Shown here one piece after another: positions 9,748 through 16,818 of a stretch of 64,000 bases of DNA. The DNA is from Desulfuromonadales bacterium (GTDB lineage: Bacteria; Desulfobacterota; Desulfuromonadia; Desulfuromonadales; BM103), in assembly GCA_030145205.1 (NCBI GenBank), contig JAQYVZ010000002.1:1-64000 (forward strand), in the 5' to 3' direction. The notes below the pieces were generated by a model. The model was given only the letters and a program-made list of their open reading frames with translations, was not told the origin of the DNA and did not search any database. The translations under genes were made by a program, and so were the position numbers. Position 1 is the stretch's first letter. Each line of letters opens with the position of its first letter.

Positions 9748-10443
9748 CTAAGATTTATCAGCAAGTCGGCCCAGCATTCTTGACAAATGATCAGAGAGTC
9801 CGACAAATTTAACTCCGAAACCTGTCGGGTAATGGGGCTTCAACAGATTCGGGCGCCGGTTGATCCAGGTTACCAATCCTTTACACTCCACAGGAAGAGG
9901 ATTAGGGCCCGGAAGTTTAAAAGCAACTTCCGCCATCTCGCCGGCAGTCACATTGAAAGGGCTGTCAACAAACATACCGCCACTGCTGATATCCAGCCCC
10001 TTCCCTTTGATTTCTTCACCATTGATCGTGACACTGACCTGAATCAGACAGCTCTGCCGATGCTCGCGGATTGCGCTCAGGAAGCAGCGGCCGACCTGCA
10101 GAAATTGGTGACGATCAAGCGGTTTCACCAGAACGGCATCGCAGGGTGACCTTTCGCAGCGTTCCTCCTGCTCTTTCTGGTTCTGATCGCAAACCAGAAC
10201 AACCGGGATATCAGCCAGTTTTTCATCGGCCTTGATGGCCAGGCAGCAGTCAACCCCATCCAGTGGAAGCAAAGAACAGGACAAATAAATCAGGCTCGGA
10301 GTCTCTTCACGCAATAGGGTTAGCAGTTGGTCGCTGTCTGTTACCTCGAGAATTTCTGCCGGTGAGTTCTGCAGGAACTGTTTTTCGATAGAACGAAAAA
10401 AAGGCGATTCGTCGGCAATCACGATTTTCAGGCGTTCACTCAT
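9748..10443 (-). CDS. Degenerate receiver plus PilZ domain protein
   Basis: Residues 1 to about 120 form a CheY-like receiver; residues about 124 to 225 form a PilZ domain, a cyclic-di-GMP binding module. PilZ features visible are Arg126 and Arg129 and the box DISSGG (D151, S153, G156). In the receiver the acidic pair (Asp11, Glu12) and Lys107 are kept, but the phospho-acceptor position is Ser55 (LSCSLLPLDG) where an Asp is expected, so phosphorylation is doubtful. The ATG at 10443 follows GGAGGGAG and is chosen over an upstream frame extension to 10473. The gene stands alone between the acyl-CoA synthetase and the MBL-fold gene. The output is unknown; motility or biofilm control would be a guess. 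Confidence 0.88.
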   Translation of the reverse strand: MSERLKIVIADESPFFRSIEKQFLQNSPAEILEVTDSDQLLTLLREETPSLIYLSCSLLPLDGVDCCLAIKADEKLADIPVVLVCDQNQKEQEERCERSPCDAVLVKPLDRHQFLQVGRCFLSAIREHRQSCLIQVSVTINGEEIKGKGLDISSGGMFVDSPFNVTAGEMAEVAFKLPGPNPLPVECKGLVTWINRRPNLLKPHYPTGFGVKFVGLSDHLSRMLGRLADKS

Positions 10444-10532
10444 TCTCCCTCCATGCAGGGCAGTTGTTGACATTCAAACGACTGCCATTATGCCTCAAAA
10501 AAGCTTTCCCGACAATCCTGCTCCGCTGTAAA

Positions 10533-11372
10533 TTACTCAACTTCAAGGTGTGCACCGACGGCCGCAAAAAAGACCTTCTTCGGGAAACGGGTATATACTT
10601 GGGCCGCTCGAATTTGACCCGTACAATGTGACAGTCCAAGCCGTTCAACATCCAAGGCTTCCAGAAAGTCCATGGTTTCGGCAAATTGTGCATCACTGGC
10701 CGGCCCAAGGTGTGTCCCGCCGACAATGGCATGCACGGGTTGCTCCCCCAGTCGGTCAAGAAAATGGCGAACCGTATTGATCAAACCGGAATGAGCGCAC
10801 CCCAAAAGAATCACCAGGCCGCGACTCGTCTCAATTGCCAGAGCCGCATCGTCCCTGAAGCCGTCAGGAACCCATTGTCCGGCGCTTCCCCCGCCACAAA
10901 CCAGGTGGGGATCCCCCGTCTCGGCTTGCGTAATGCGCGGGATTTGACCGCTGAAATGCAGGCCCGGGGCAACGGTCCGGAATTCCTTCGAGAGAGAGAA
11001 GTCCGCGCCGGCTTGCTCGAGAGTCGTCCTGGAATGGGGGATTCCGATAGCGCGACGTTCATGCTGTCCTTGCCAAAAGCGCTCCAGAAAGATGTCCGGG
11101 TGGGCATACACCGGCCTCGGTCCAACCAGCTCGAGGAACTCGAGTAGACCGCCGGCATGATCATAGTGCCCGTGGCTCAGGATGACCCCTTCGATGGGTG
11201 CCGGATCAATCTGAAGGGCTTCGAAGTTCCGCAAGAGGGTTTTCCCCTGGCCGGTATCAAACAGCCAGCTACGCCCATCATGCTCAATCAGACAGGCAAA
11301 GCCATGTTCACCAATGGCCGGGATCGGCCGACCGACCGTGTTTTCACAAACAATTCGTAGTTTTGTTCCCAT
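10533..11372 (-). CDS. MBL-fold metal-dependent hydrolase (COG1237 type)
   Basis: The metallo-beta-lactamase fold is shown by FDTGQG, the zinc motif SHGHYDHAGG near residue 68, LLGCAHSGLINT near residue 190 and GGTHLG near residue 220. The pattern matches COG1237, whose archaeal members are linked to a dihydropterin-ribofuranosyl aminobenzene phosphate step; bacterial members have no settled substrate, so none is assigned. The ATG at 11372 has an AGGAG site; six further upstream codons are in frame without support. It is 279 residues, divergent from yhbY, with no signal peptide, so cytosolic. Confidence 0.85.
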   Translation of the reverse strand: MGTKLRIVCENTVGRPIPAIGEHGFACLIEHDGRSWLFDTGQGKTLLRNFEALQIDPAPIEGVILSHGHYDHAGGLLEFLELVGPRPVYAHPDIFLERFWQGQHERRAIGIPHSRTTLEQAGADFSLSKEFRTVAPGLHFSGQIPRITQAETGDPHLVCGGGSAGQWVPDGFRDDAALAIETSRGLVILLGCAHSGLINTVRHFLDRLGEQPVHAIVGGTHLGPASDAQFAETMDFLEALDVERLGLSHCTGQIRAAQVYTRFPKKVFFAAVGAHLEVE

Positions 11373-11484
11373 GTGTGCTCCTGCTGGCATTCCGCAATCT
11401 CGAGTGCTATAGTGGCGCCGTTCAGCGATTTTAGGACGCGCAAACTAGATTATATGAAAATTTAGAGATATGAAAGGTGGAAAC

Positions 11485-11796
11485 ATGAACGCAGACTCAT
11501 CGACCAAAAAACTCACAGGGAAGCAGGCTCGTTTTCTGCGCGGCCTCGGCCACAAATTGCAACCGGTAGTCATGATCGGCAAGCAGGAAGTATCAGACGA
11601 GGTTGTTGCCGCTGTCGATGAGGCTCTGGAAATACACGAACTGATCAAGGTCAAGTTACAGGAAGGTTGTCTGACTGACCGACGCGATGTCGCTGAACAG
11701 TTGGCCGGAGCGACGGGCTCTGCTGTTGCCCAGGTGCTGGGTAAAACCATCCTGCTCTACCGCGCGAGTGAAGAACCAACGATAAAACTGCCTTAA
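11485..11796 (+). CDS. yhbY: YhbY family CRM-domain RNA-binding protein
   Basis: YhbY is a small ribosome-assembly factor that associates with pre-50S particles. The CRM domain spans nearly the whole protein: LTGKQARFLRGLGHKLQPVVMIGK at the start, then the KVKLQ strand and a C-terminal GKTILLYR strand. The GxxG-type loop is present as GKQE. The ATG at 11485 is preferred to one at 11470 because GGTGGA lies directly before it, giving 103 residues. The dgt gene converges from the right. Confidence 0.92.
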   Translation: MNADSSTKKLTGKQARFLRGLGHKLQPVVMIGKQEVSDEVVAAVDEALEIHELIKVKLQEGCLTDRRDVAEQLAGATGSAVAQVLGKTILLYRASEEPTIKLP

Positions 11797-11848
11797 ACGA
11801 GCAGCATCAAGTCAATATTTGCTCACACCCTCGTATGTATCTAACCGC

Positions 11849-12982
11849 TCACACCCGCTCAAACGGCTCGAACAGGCGTTTGTACTCATCCTGGGCGTAG
11901 CGATCCGTCATGCCGGCCACATAGTCGCAGATTACCCGCTCCTTGCCGTACGTTGTAAAGCGTTCCTGGTAACTGAGTGGCAGTAAGGTCGGGTTGTCAC
12001 GGTAGCTTTCAAAAAGGCGGGTCAGGAAGCGCTCAGCCTTGATCCGCATCCGCTCGACCTTATAGTGCCGGTAGAGGCTCTGGTACAGGAAGCGTTTCAA
12101 CTGACGATTTTTTCGGGTCGTGTCTCGACTGAAGCTGACCAGAGCTCCGGCATGTTGACGGACATCCTCCAAACTGTTGATCCGTGCGTCAGACAGCCGA
12201 CCCCGTGTGGTCTCAACCAGATCGAGAATCAAGAAGCCGATCAGGTGACTGATGGTCTGATAAATCAGGCGCTCCCCGGTCAGACCGGGATATTTATTTT
12301 TGACCCTCTCATACGTCTGTTGCCACAGTTCAACCTGCATCAGCTCGTCAGGTTGCAGATAACCTGCCTTCAAGCCGTCGTCGATGTCATGGTTATTGTA
12401 GGCGATCTCATCGGCAAGGTCGATAATTTGCGCCTCAAGGCTGGGGCGTAGCTCCGGCTGATACCTGGGGAGCACTGACGCATCCGGTTTGTCGTAGTCT
12501 GAAGAGTGTTTGATAATCCCTTCCCGGGTTTCCCAAGTCAGGTTCAGACCGTTGAAGGTCGGATAGCGTTCCTCCAGAACTTCTACGATCCGCAAAGATT
12601 GACGATTGTGTTCAAAACCGCCAGCTTCACACATCAGTCGGCTTAGAACTTCTTCCCCAGTGTGTCCGAAAGGGGTGTGTCCCAGGTCGTGCGCCAGTGC
12701 CAAGGCCTCGACGAGATCCTCATTCAGCCTGAGTCGACGGGCGATGCCACGGCTGATCTGAGCGACTTCGAGTGAATGGGTCAACCGTGTTCGATAATAA
12801 TCCCCTTCATGGTTGACGAAAACCTGGGTTTTGTATTCCAGCCGGCGGAATGCCGCGCAGTGAATAATGCGGTCCCGGTCTCTTTCGAACGCAGGACGAT
12901 CATCTTTGAATTCTTCTTCGTGATACCGGCCGCGACTTGTTTCGCTGCGGGCGGCGTAGGTGGCCAGGTCAGGGCGTTCCAT
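11849..12982 (-). CDS. dgt: Deoxyguanosinetriphosphate triphosphohydrolase-like HD protein
   Basis: Dgt-type enzymes cut dNTPs to deoxynucleoside and triphosphate and help set dNTP pools. The HD-domain metal ligands are visible in RLTHSLEVAQ and ALAHDLGHTPFGHTGE (near residues 65 to 125), and EIAYNNHDIDDG gives the last aspartate. It has the long-known short-type architecture of about 375 residues. The ATG at 12982 (MERPDLATYAARSE) has an excellent AAGGAGG site, so the 34-residue longer reading to 13084 is rejected. It is divergent from rsmD. Confidence 0.93.
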   Translation of the reverse strand: MERPDLATYAARSETSRGRYHEEEFKDDRPAFERDRDRIIHCAAFRRLEYKTQVFVNHEGDYYRTRLTHSLEVAQISRGIARRLRLNEDLVEALALAHDLGHTPFGHTGEEVLSRLMCEAGGFEHNRQSLRIVEVLEERYPTFNGLNLTWETREGIIKHSSDYDKPDASVLPRYQPELRPSLEAQIIDLADEIAYNNHDIDDGLKAGYLQPDELMQVELWQQTYERVKNKYPGLTGERLIYQTISHLIGFLILDLVETTRGRLSDARINSLEDVRQHAGALVSFSRDTTRKNRQLKRFLYQSLYRHYKVERMRIKAERFLTRLFESYRDNPTLLPLSYQERFTTYGKERVICDYVAGMTDRYAQDEYKRLFEPFERV

Positions 12983-13095
12983 GAAATCCTCCTTGTCTAA
13001 AGCATTAAAGACGCCTTCTCCGGCAGGTGTCAAGCAGGAGATGTTCAAGCTTGCTAGAGAGGCGTTTTCTCTATCTGCCGGCACAGTCTGTCAAC

Positions 13096-13124
13096 TTGAC
13101 CGCCGGAGATCCATGTGCTAGTTT
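13096..13124 (+). promoter_or_regulatory. Probable promoter of rsmD-coaD
   Basis: TTGACC (13096-13101), 17-base spacer, TAGTTT (13119-13124). A leader of about 55 nucleotides with a GC-rich hairpin at 13143-13158 would follow. Confidence 0.5.
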
Positions 13125-13142
13125 TTCCAGCAGGTTAGCGCA

Positions 13143-13176
13143 CCGGCTGTAGAGCCGGCATAGAGCTTGTTTTTTT
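13143..13176 (+). other. Hairpin and U-tract in the rsmD leader
   Basis: A perfect CCGGCT-GTAG-AGCCGG hairpin is followed ten bases later by seven T residues. The gap between stem and T-tract is too long for a standard intrinsic terminator; it may be an incomplete attenuator, or the end signal of something transcribed from the left. Confidence 0.4.
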
Positions 13177-13185
13177 CAGAGATGA

Positions 13186-13758
13186 ATGATGCGCGTTATC
13201 GGTGGCATTGCCCGCGGCAGAAGACTGACGGCCTTTCAAGGCGACAACATCAGGCCGACCACCGACAGGGTCAGGGAGGCACTGTTCAGTATCCTGACAA
13301 GCCGCCTGGGGTCTCTGGAAGGATCCGCTGTTCTGGACCTGTTCGCCGGTTCCGGCGCTCTGGGGATTGAGGCCCTGAGCCGGGGTGCCGCAAAGGCGTG
13401 TTTTGTTGACCGGGCGCGGCAATCAATTTCAACGATTCGCAAGAATCTCGAGCTTTGCGGCCTTGATGACAGGGCTGAGTTACTGCAGTCGGAGAGTTTG
13501 ACTGCCCTGAATGGGATCTTAAGAGAGAGAGCTTTCGATCTGGTCTTCATGGACCCCCCATACGGCAAACATTCTGTTGCAGGGCTTCTCGACCCCATCG
13601 GCAAGGCCTCACTTCTTACGGAACGCGGCGTGGTGGTTGTAGAAACGGGGCGTCAGGATGATGTGCCGCAGGTTGCCTCCGGACTGCAATGTTTCGATCA
13701 GCGTCGATACGGTTCGACCCTATTATCCTTTTACGACAGGATCTGTCATGAGTCATAA
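13186..13758 (+). CDS. rsmD: 16S rRNA (guanine(966)-N2)-methyltransferase
   Basis: RsmD methylates G966 of 16S rRNA during 30S assembly using S-adenosylmethionine. The N-terminus MRVIGGIARGRRL, the SAM loop VLDLFAGSGALGIEALSRG near residue 47 and the catalytic FMDPPYGKH near residue 122 are all characteristic. Two tandem ATG codons (13186 and 13189) compete; the second gives the family's usual start. The Shine-Dalgarno is weak. Its stop overlaps the coaD start by 11 bases, so the two are translated together. Confidence 0.95.
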   Translation: MMRVIGGIARGRRLTAFQGDNIRPTTDRVREALFSILTSRLGSLEGSAVLDLFAGSGALGIEALSRGAAKACFVDRARQSISTIRKNLELCGLDDRAELLQSESLTALNGILRERAFDLVFMDPPYGKHSVAGLLDPIGKASLLTERGVVVVETGRQDDVPQVASGLQCFDQRRYGSTLLSFYDRICHES

Positions 13759-14236
13759 ATCTGCTGTCTATCCCGGGTCTTTCGACCCGATTACCTTCGG
13801 CCACATGGACATCATCGAACGTGGGCTTGAAGTATTTGATGAGATCATCATTGCCGTCGCTTGCAACTCTGTTAAAAACAGTCTTTTCAGCATCGCCGAG
13901 CGGATCGACCTGATCGGAGAGATTTACCGCGATGATCCCCGTGTACGGGTCGACACCTTTGACGGCCTCCTGGTCAACTATGTTGTCTCACAGGGCTCCC
14001 GGGTGATTCTGCGTGGTTTGAGAGCTGTTTCCGATTTCGAGTACGAATTCCAGATTGCCCAGATGAACTATAACCTGAAGAGCGAAGTTGAGACCCTCTT
14101 CATGATGACATCCGTCCCCTACGGCTACCTCAGTTCTTCTATCGTCAAAGAAGTGGCGTGCCTGCAAGCTCCTGTCGAAACCCTGGTTCCACCACCCGTC
14201 CAGAAAGCACTGAACGAGAAGTTCAAGAAAGACTGA
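13748..14236 (+). CDS. coaD: Phosphopantetheine adenylyltransferase
   Basis: CoaD transfers AMP to 4'-phosphopantetheine, the penultimate step of coenzyme A synthesis. The 162 residues contain the nucleotidyltransferase motif YPGSFDPITFGHMDII (residues 7 to 22, the TxGH variant) and the C-terminal SSSIVKEVA segment. The start at 13748 inside the rsmD end matches the family's length; a longer reading frame starting at 13658 is an overlap artefact. The final coenzyme A gene, coaE, is 37 kb away at 50707-51324. Confidence 0.97.
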   Translation: MSHKSAVYPGSFDPITFGHMDIIERGLEVFDEIIIAVACNSVKNSLFSIAERIDLIGEIYRDDPRVRVDTFDGLLVNYVVSQGSRVILRGLRAVSDFEYEFQIAQMNYNLKSEVETLFMMTSVPYGYLSSSIVKEVACLQAPVETLVPPPVQKALNEKFKKD

Positions 14237-14257
14237 ACCGACCCAGTGGAGGCGTTG

Positions 14258-14452
14258 ATGATTACCAGCGATATGAAAATTGCCGATGTGATGCGCAACC
14301 ACCCGCAGACCATTCAGGTCTTTAGCACCTTCGGTCTGGACTGCAATGCTTGTCAGATTGCCGAATATGAAGAGATCGAGCACGGTGCCGCAGTGCATAA
14401 TGTGGATCTTGAAGGGTTGATGGCGGAGCTTAATCGTGTGGTCGGCACCTGA
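14258..14452 (+). CDS. DUF1858 domain protein
   Basis: This 64-residue protein matches the DUF1858 family, small proteins often found in anaerobes as separate units or fused to hybrid-cluster or redox proteins. The pattern is ITSDMKIADVMRNHPQT, then FGLDCNACQ, with the C-x2-C pair at the predicted helix start. The ATG at 14258 is chosen because GGAGG lies six bases before it; a GTG at 14246 is within the ribosome site itself. It follows coaD by 21 bases and is probably in the same transcript. The function is not known. Confidence 0.85.
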   Translation: MITSDMKIADVMRNHPQTIQVFSTFGLDCNACQIAEYEEIEHGAAVHNVDLEGLMAELNRVVGT

Positions 14453-14464
14453 CGTTCCTTGCTG

Positions 14465-15220
14465 TCAGGCGATTTCGAGGAGCGGGTGGACCTGCGGGAC
14501 GAGGCGTGTCTCCGGATAGATGGCAGACGCCGCAGCCTGCAGTTCCAGCAGGGTCGCGCCATTGACAGTAATTTTCCCTTTTGCCATGCAGGGTTGCAGG
14601 ATCAAAGGACACCCGGCCTGTTGCGCACCAACAAACTCTGCTGCTTGACGCACATGTGCGATACTGGTCTGTTCCCCGATAACCAGTTTGACATGACAAA
14701 GCTTTTGCCCTGCCGCTTTGATGAATTCCGCATGCGCCGTCCAGTCGGTCGGCTGCCCCGTCGTTTCATCCGTTTTTAAATCCATTGAAACCCAGGTCAC
14801 CCAAGGCAGGATTTTTGCCAGCTCGCGAGGCAGGGTCCCGTTGGTCTCAAGGTAGATCGGCCATTTTGCCGACACACTCGGTAGCCATTGGGCCAGGATG
14901 TCTGCGTGTAGCAGCGGCTCGCCACCAGTCAGGCATAAGGAATGATGCAGTCCAGGAGCCTCCGCCTGCCACTCCTGCAGGGTTTCTTCGAGAGCCTGCA
15001 AGTCAGCCGGGTTGGCGCGTTGCCGGGAGCGTCCACTCCCCGGCGCAGTCTCCACGGCAAACTCAGCGCCGGCGTGGAATGGCGTGTCGCAGTACGCGCA
15101 GTTCAGGTTGCAGTCGGCAAAACGGACAAAAACCTGTCTGCAGCCGATCAGTACACCTTCTCCCTGGATTGAGGAGAAGACCTCAATCAGGTCTGCTTCA
15201 ATCGGGGATGTAAGTGGCAC
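14465..15220 (-). CDS. queE: 7-carboxy-7-deazaguanine synthase (radical SAM)
   Basis: QueE rearranges carboxytetrahydropterin into the 7-deazaguanine core of queuosine. The N-terminal IEVFSSIQGEG motif and the radical-SAM cluster motif CNLNCAYC (C-x3-C-x2-C, about residues 37 to 44) are present; LTGGEPLLH supplies the GGE SAM contact. Translation seems to start at a GTG at 15220, preceded by GGAGAAGG, overlapping the end of queD by 23 bases. It is the last gene of yacG-queD-queE and converges on the DUF1858 gene. Confidence 0.95.
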   Translation of the reverse strand: MPLTSPIEADLIEVFSSIQGEGVLIGCRQVFVRFADCNLNCAYCDTPFHAGAEFAVETAPGSGRSRQRANPADLQALEETLQEWQAEAPGLHHSLCLTGGEPLLHADILAQWLPSVSAKWPIYLETNGTLPRELAKILPWVTWVSMDLKTDETTGQPTDWTAHAEFIKAAGQKLCHVKLVIGEQTSIAHVRQAAEFVGAQQAGCPLILQPCMAKGKITVNGATLLELQAAASAIYPETRLVPQVHPLLEIA

Positions 15221-15569
15221 AAGCCTTCTCCGATTCCCAGACAGTCACCTTCTCGACCGTGACATTTTCAGTATTCAGTTGTTTGCTAAGCTCCACATGC
15301 AGGAAACGACTAATATTCTCAGATGACGGACTGATCTCAAGAAAAGGTTCCAGCTTATTGAGATATTTGTGATCAAGCTGATCAAGGAGCTGGTTCGTCT
15401 GCTTTTTCAAGATTTTGAAGTCGATCCCAAGCCCAGCGGTATCGAGTTCGCGGGCGCAAACAGTCACTTCAACCCGCCAGTTGTGGCCATGCAGGTTCTC
15501 GCAATCTCCCTGATAGTTAATCAGATTGTGTGCGGCGGCAAAATCCGTCTTTATCATCAAGTGATACAT
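15198..15569 (-). CDS. queD: 6-carboxytetrahydropterin synthase
   Basis: QueD converts dihydroneopterin triphosphate to 6-carboxytetrahydropterin, the substrate of QueE. The 123 residues show the zinc ligands in FAAAHNL (His14) and LHGHNWRVEV (two His near residues 27 and 29), and the conserved PSSENISRF segment with a glutamate. No queC or queF is visible in this window. The ATG at 15569 follows AGAGG. It starts 26 bases after yacG and overlaps queE. Confidence 0.96.
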   Translation of the reverse strand: MYHLMIKTDFAAAHNLINYQGDCENLHGHNWRVEVTVCARELDTAGLGIDFKILKKQTNQLLDQLDHKYLNKLEPFLEISPSSENISRFLHVELSKQLNTENVTVEKVTVWESEKACATYIPD

Positions 15570-15595
15570 GATCTATATCCTCTCAAAGGTATATT

Positions 15596-15772
15596 TTAAA
15601 AAGTGTTTTCGCTATCGGACTCTTCCTGGTTGGCCCTCTCGTCAGAAGCGATCCGGTAATTTTCAGAGGCCCAGTTGCCCAGATCAAGCAAACGACATCG
15701 CTCGGAACAGAATGGGCGGTTCAGGTTCCCTTCCCAGGCAACCGGCTTTCGACATTGGGGGCACTTTATCAT
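15596..15772 (-). CDS. yacG: YacG family zinc protein (DNA gyrase inhibitor type)
   Basis: This 58-residue protein was read by hand. YacG homologues in E. coli bind the GyrB subunit and inhibit gyrase. The sequence starts [16 protein letters not shown], then [16 protein letters not shown], giving the zinc pairs Cys4/Cys7 and Cys22/Cys26 and the family's LLDLGxW signature, with an acidic tail. The ATG at 15772 has AGGA seven bases upstream. It lies 26 bases before queD on the same strand. Whether it inhibits gyrase here is inferred from family only. Confidence 0.9.
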   Translation of the reverse strand: MIKCPQCRKPVAWEGNLNRPFCSERCRLLDLGNWASENYRIASDERANQEESDSENTF

Positions 15773-15828
15773 TCCTGCGTCCTATCATTTCAAAGTTTAT
15801 TTGTGTTTTAAAAAGTCCGCACAGACGA

Positions 15829-16002
15829 TCAGAACGGATGTGACAAAAAGATGTTGGCCTTGCCGGAACCGCTGGAGCCACCGGACAGATCACTTTTCTG
15901 GTGGTAGTTGAACGACATGTGCGGTTTAGCCGAACAGCCTGCCAGCCAGGTCATCACAAGGATCAACGTGAAGAGTCTTATTGTCGGGATATGCCATCTC
16001 AT
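15829..16002 (-). CDS. Small putative lipoprotein
   Basis: The 57-residue product has a basic N-terminus, a hydrophobic stretch and a lipobox LAGC with the lipidated Cys at residue 23 (LVMTWLAGCSAKPH), leaving a short mature chain that is Gly/Ser-rich and ends IFLSHPF. No family is recognised. ATG codons exist at 16008 and 16002, neither with a ribosome site; a promoter-like TATAAT lies only a few bases upstream, so the message could be leaderless. It may be transcribed with yacG, 56 bases downstream. Confidence 0.5.
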   Translation of the reverse strand: MRWHIPTIRLFTLILVMTWLAGCSAKPHMSFNYHQKSDLSGGSSGSGKANIFLSHPF

Positions 16003-16009
16003 TCTCATG

Positions 16010-16038
16010 ATTATAACCAAGCAGCGTTGTTCGGGCAA
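16010..16038 (-). promoter_or_regulatory. Promoter-like element upstream of the small lipoprotein
   Basis: Minus-strand TTGCCC (16033-16038), 17-base spacer and perfect TATAAT (16010-16015). The predicted start point falls at or next to the ATG codons at 16008 and 16002. Confidence 0.5.
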
Positions 16039-16188
16039 CGCCTAACCATTCTGAACAAGTCGTGTGTATCAAAACCGAAACCCGACGGAATGACTCGTGA
16101 ATTTTGAGAGTTTTGTGAGAATGGCTTGTTATAGTACGGCCATATTATTGAAACGCCTGTCATTTAATTACTGTCGGAGGGAAATATC

Positions 16189-16542
16189 ATGCTCTATCAA
16201 GCGAACTTACAGATGCAAAGTCAAAGTACAACGCTACATGAAGAAAACATTGAAGTCGCCATCCGTCTTTACGAGGGCTCCAGAACTTTTCGTGAAGAAG
16301 AGCGCTGGTTGGGCCTTTTGGAGACAGCACTGCAATCACTTTTGGTGTTTACCGCAGAGGACCTCCAGGCCGATGTGCGCACGAGACACAAAGATCAGCA
16401 CATCGAGACACTTAATGGTCTGAATGAGCGAATTCAAAAGCGCAAAAACGGCGACATCTCCAAACTTGAACTCGCTCGGGACCTACGGCTGATCTGTGCT
16501 GAAACGCATACGAACCAGGCTCGGTTCAAGCCCCTGCCTTAA
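16189..16542 (+). CDS. Uncharacterised 117-residue protein
   Basis: No family is recognised. The protein is soluble, charged and predicted mostly helical, with no cysteines, signal peptide or membrane segment; residues 15 to 110 are a run of amphipathic helices (for example EERWLGLLETALQSLLVF and HIETLNGLNERIQKRKNG). A strong GGAGGG site precedes the ATG by six bases, and a strong terminator follows at 16600, so a real short gene is likely. It stands alone between the lipoprotein and tRNA-Gly. Confidence 0.75.
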   Translation: MLYQANLQMQSQSTTLHEENIEVAIRLYEGSRTFREEERWLGLLETALQSLLVFTAEDLQADVRTRHKDQHIETLNGLNERIQKRKNGDISKLELARDLRLICAETHTNQARFKPLP

Positions 16543-16599
16543 AAACGTCGTAATTTTATGATATAGACGTTTTCCCTGCACCTCCCAAATTGCAGGATA

Positions 16600-16637
16600 G
16601 CCCCGCATGCCACCTTATGGCTGCGGGGCATTTTTTG
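16600..16637 (+). terminator. Intrinsic terminator after the 117-residue protein gene
   Basis: A stem GCCCCGCA-(T)-GCCA / TGGC-(T)-GCGGGGC with a five-base loop is followed by TTTTTT at 16631-16636. Confidence 0.88.
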
Positions 16638-16662
16638 TTTAATATAACCATTCCTGAGAAAC

Positions 16663-16692
16663 AAAAAGCCCCCGGACAACAATCCGGGGGCT
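16663..16692 (-). terminator. Intrinsic terminator of tRNA-Gly
   Basis: Minus-strand stem AGCCCCCGGAT / (T)TCCGGGGGCT with a short loop followed by five T residues, eight bases after the tRNA CCA end. Confidence 0.85.
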
Positions 16693-16700
16693 GCTTTTCA

Positions 16701-16775
<75 letters not shown>

Positions 16776-16788
16776 ACAACGAATGAAA

Positions 16789-16818
16789 TTTATAGAGTAT
16801 TTACTGCTATCAAGTCAA
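16789..16818 (-). promoter_or_regulatory. Promoter of tRNA-Gly
   Basis: Minus-strand TTGACT (16813-16818), 18-base spacer, TATAAA (16789-16794). The -35 box overlaps the last codons of cca. Confidence 0.75.
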
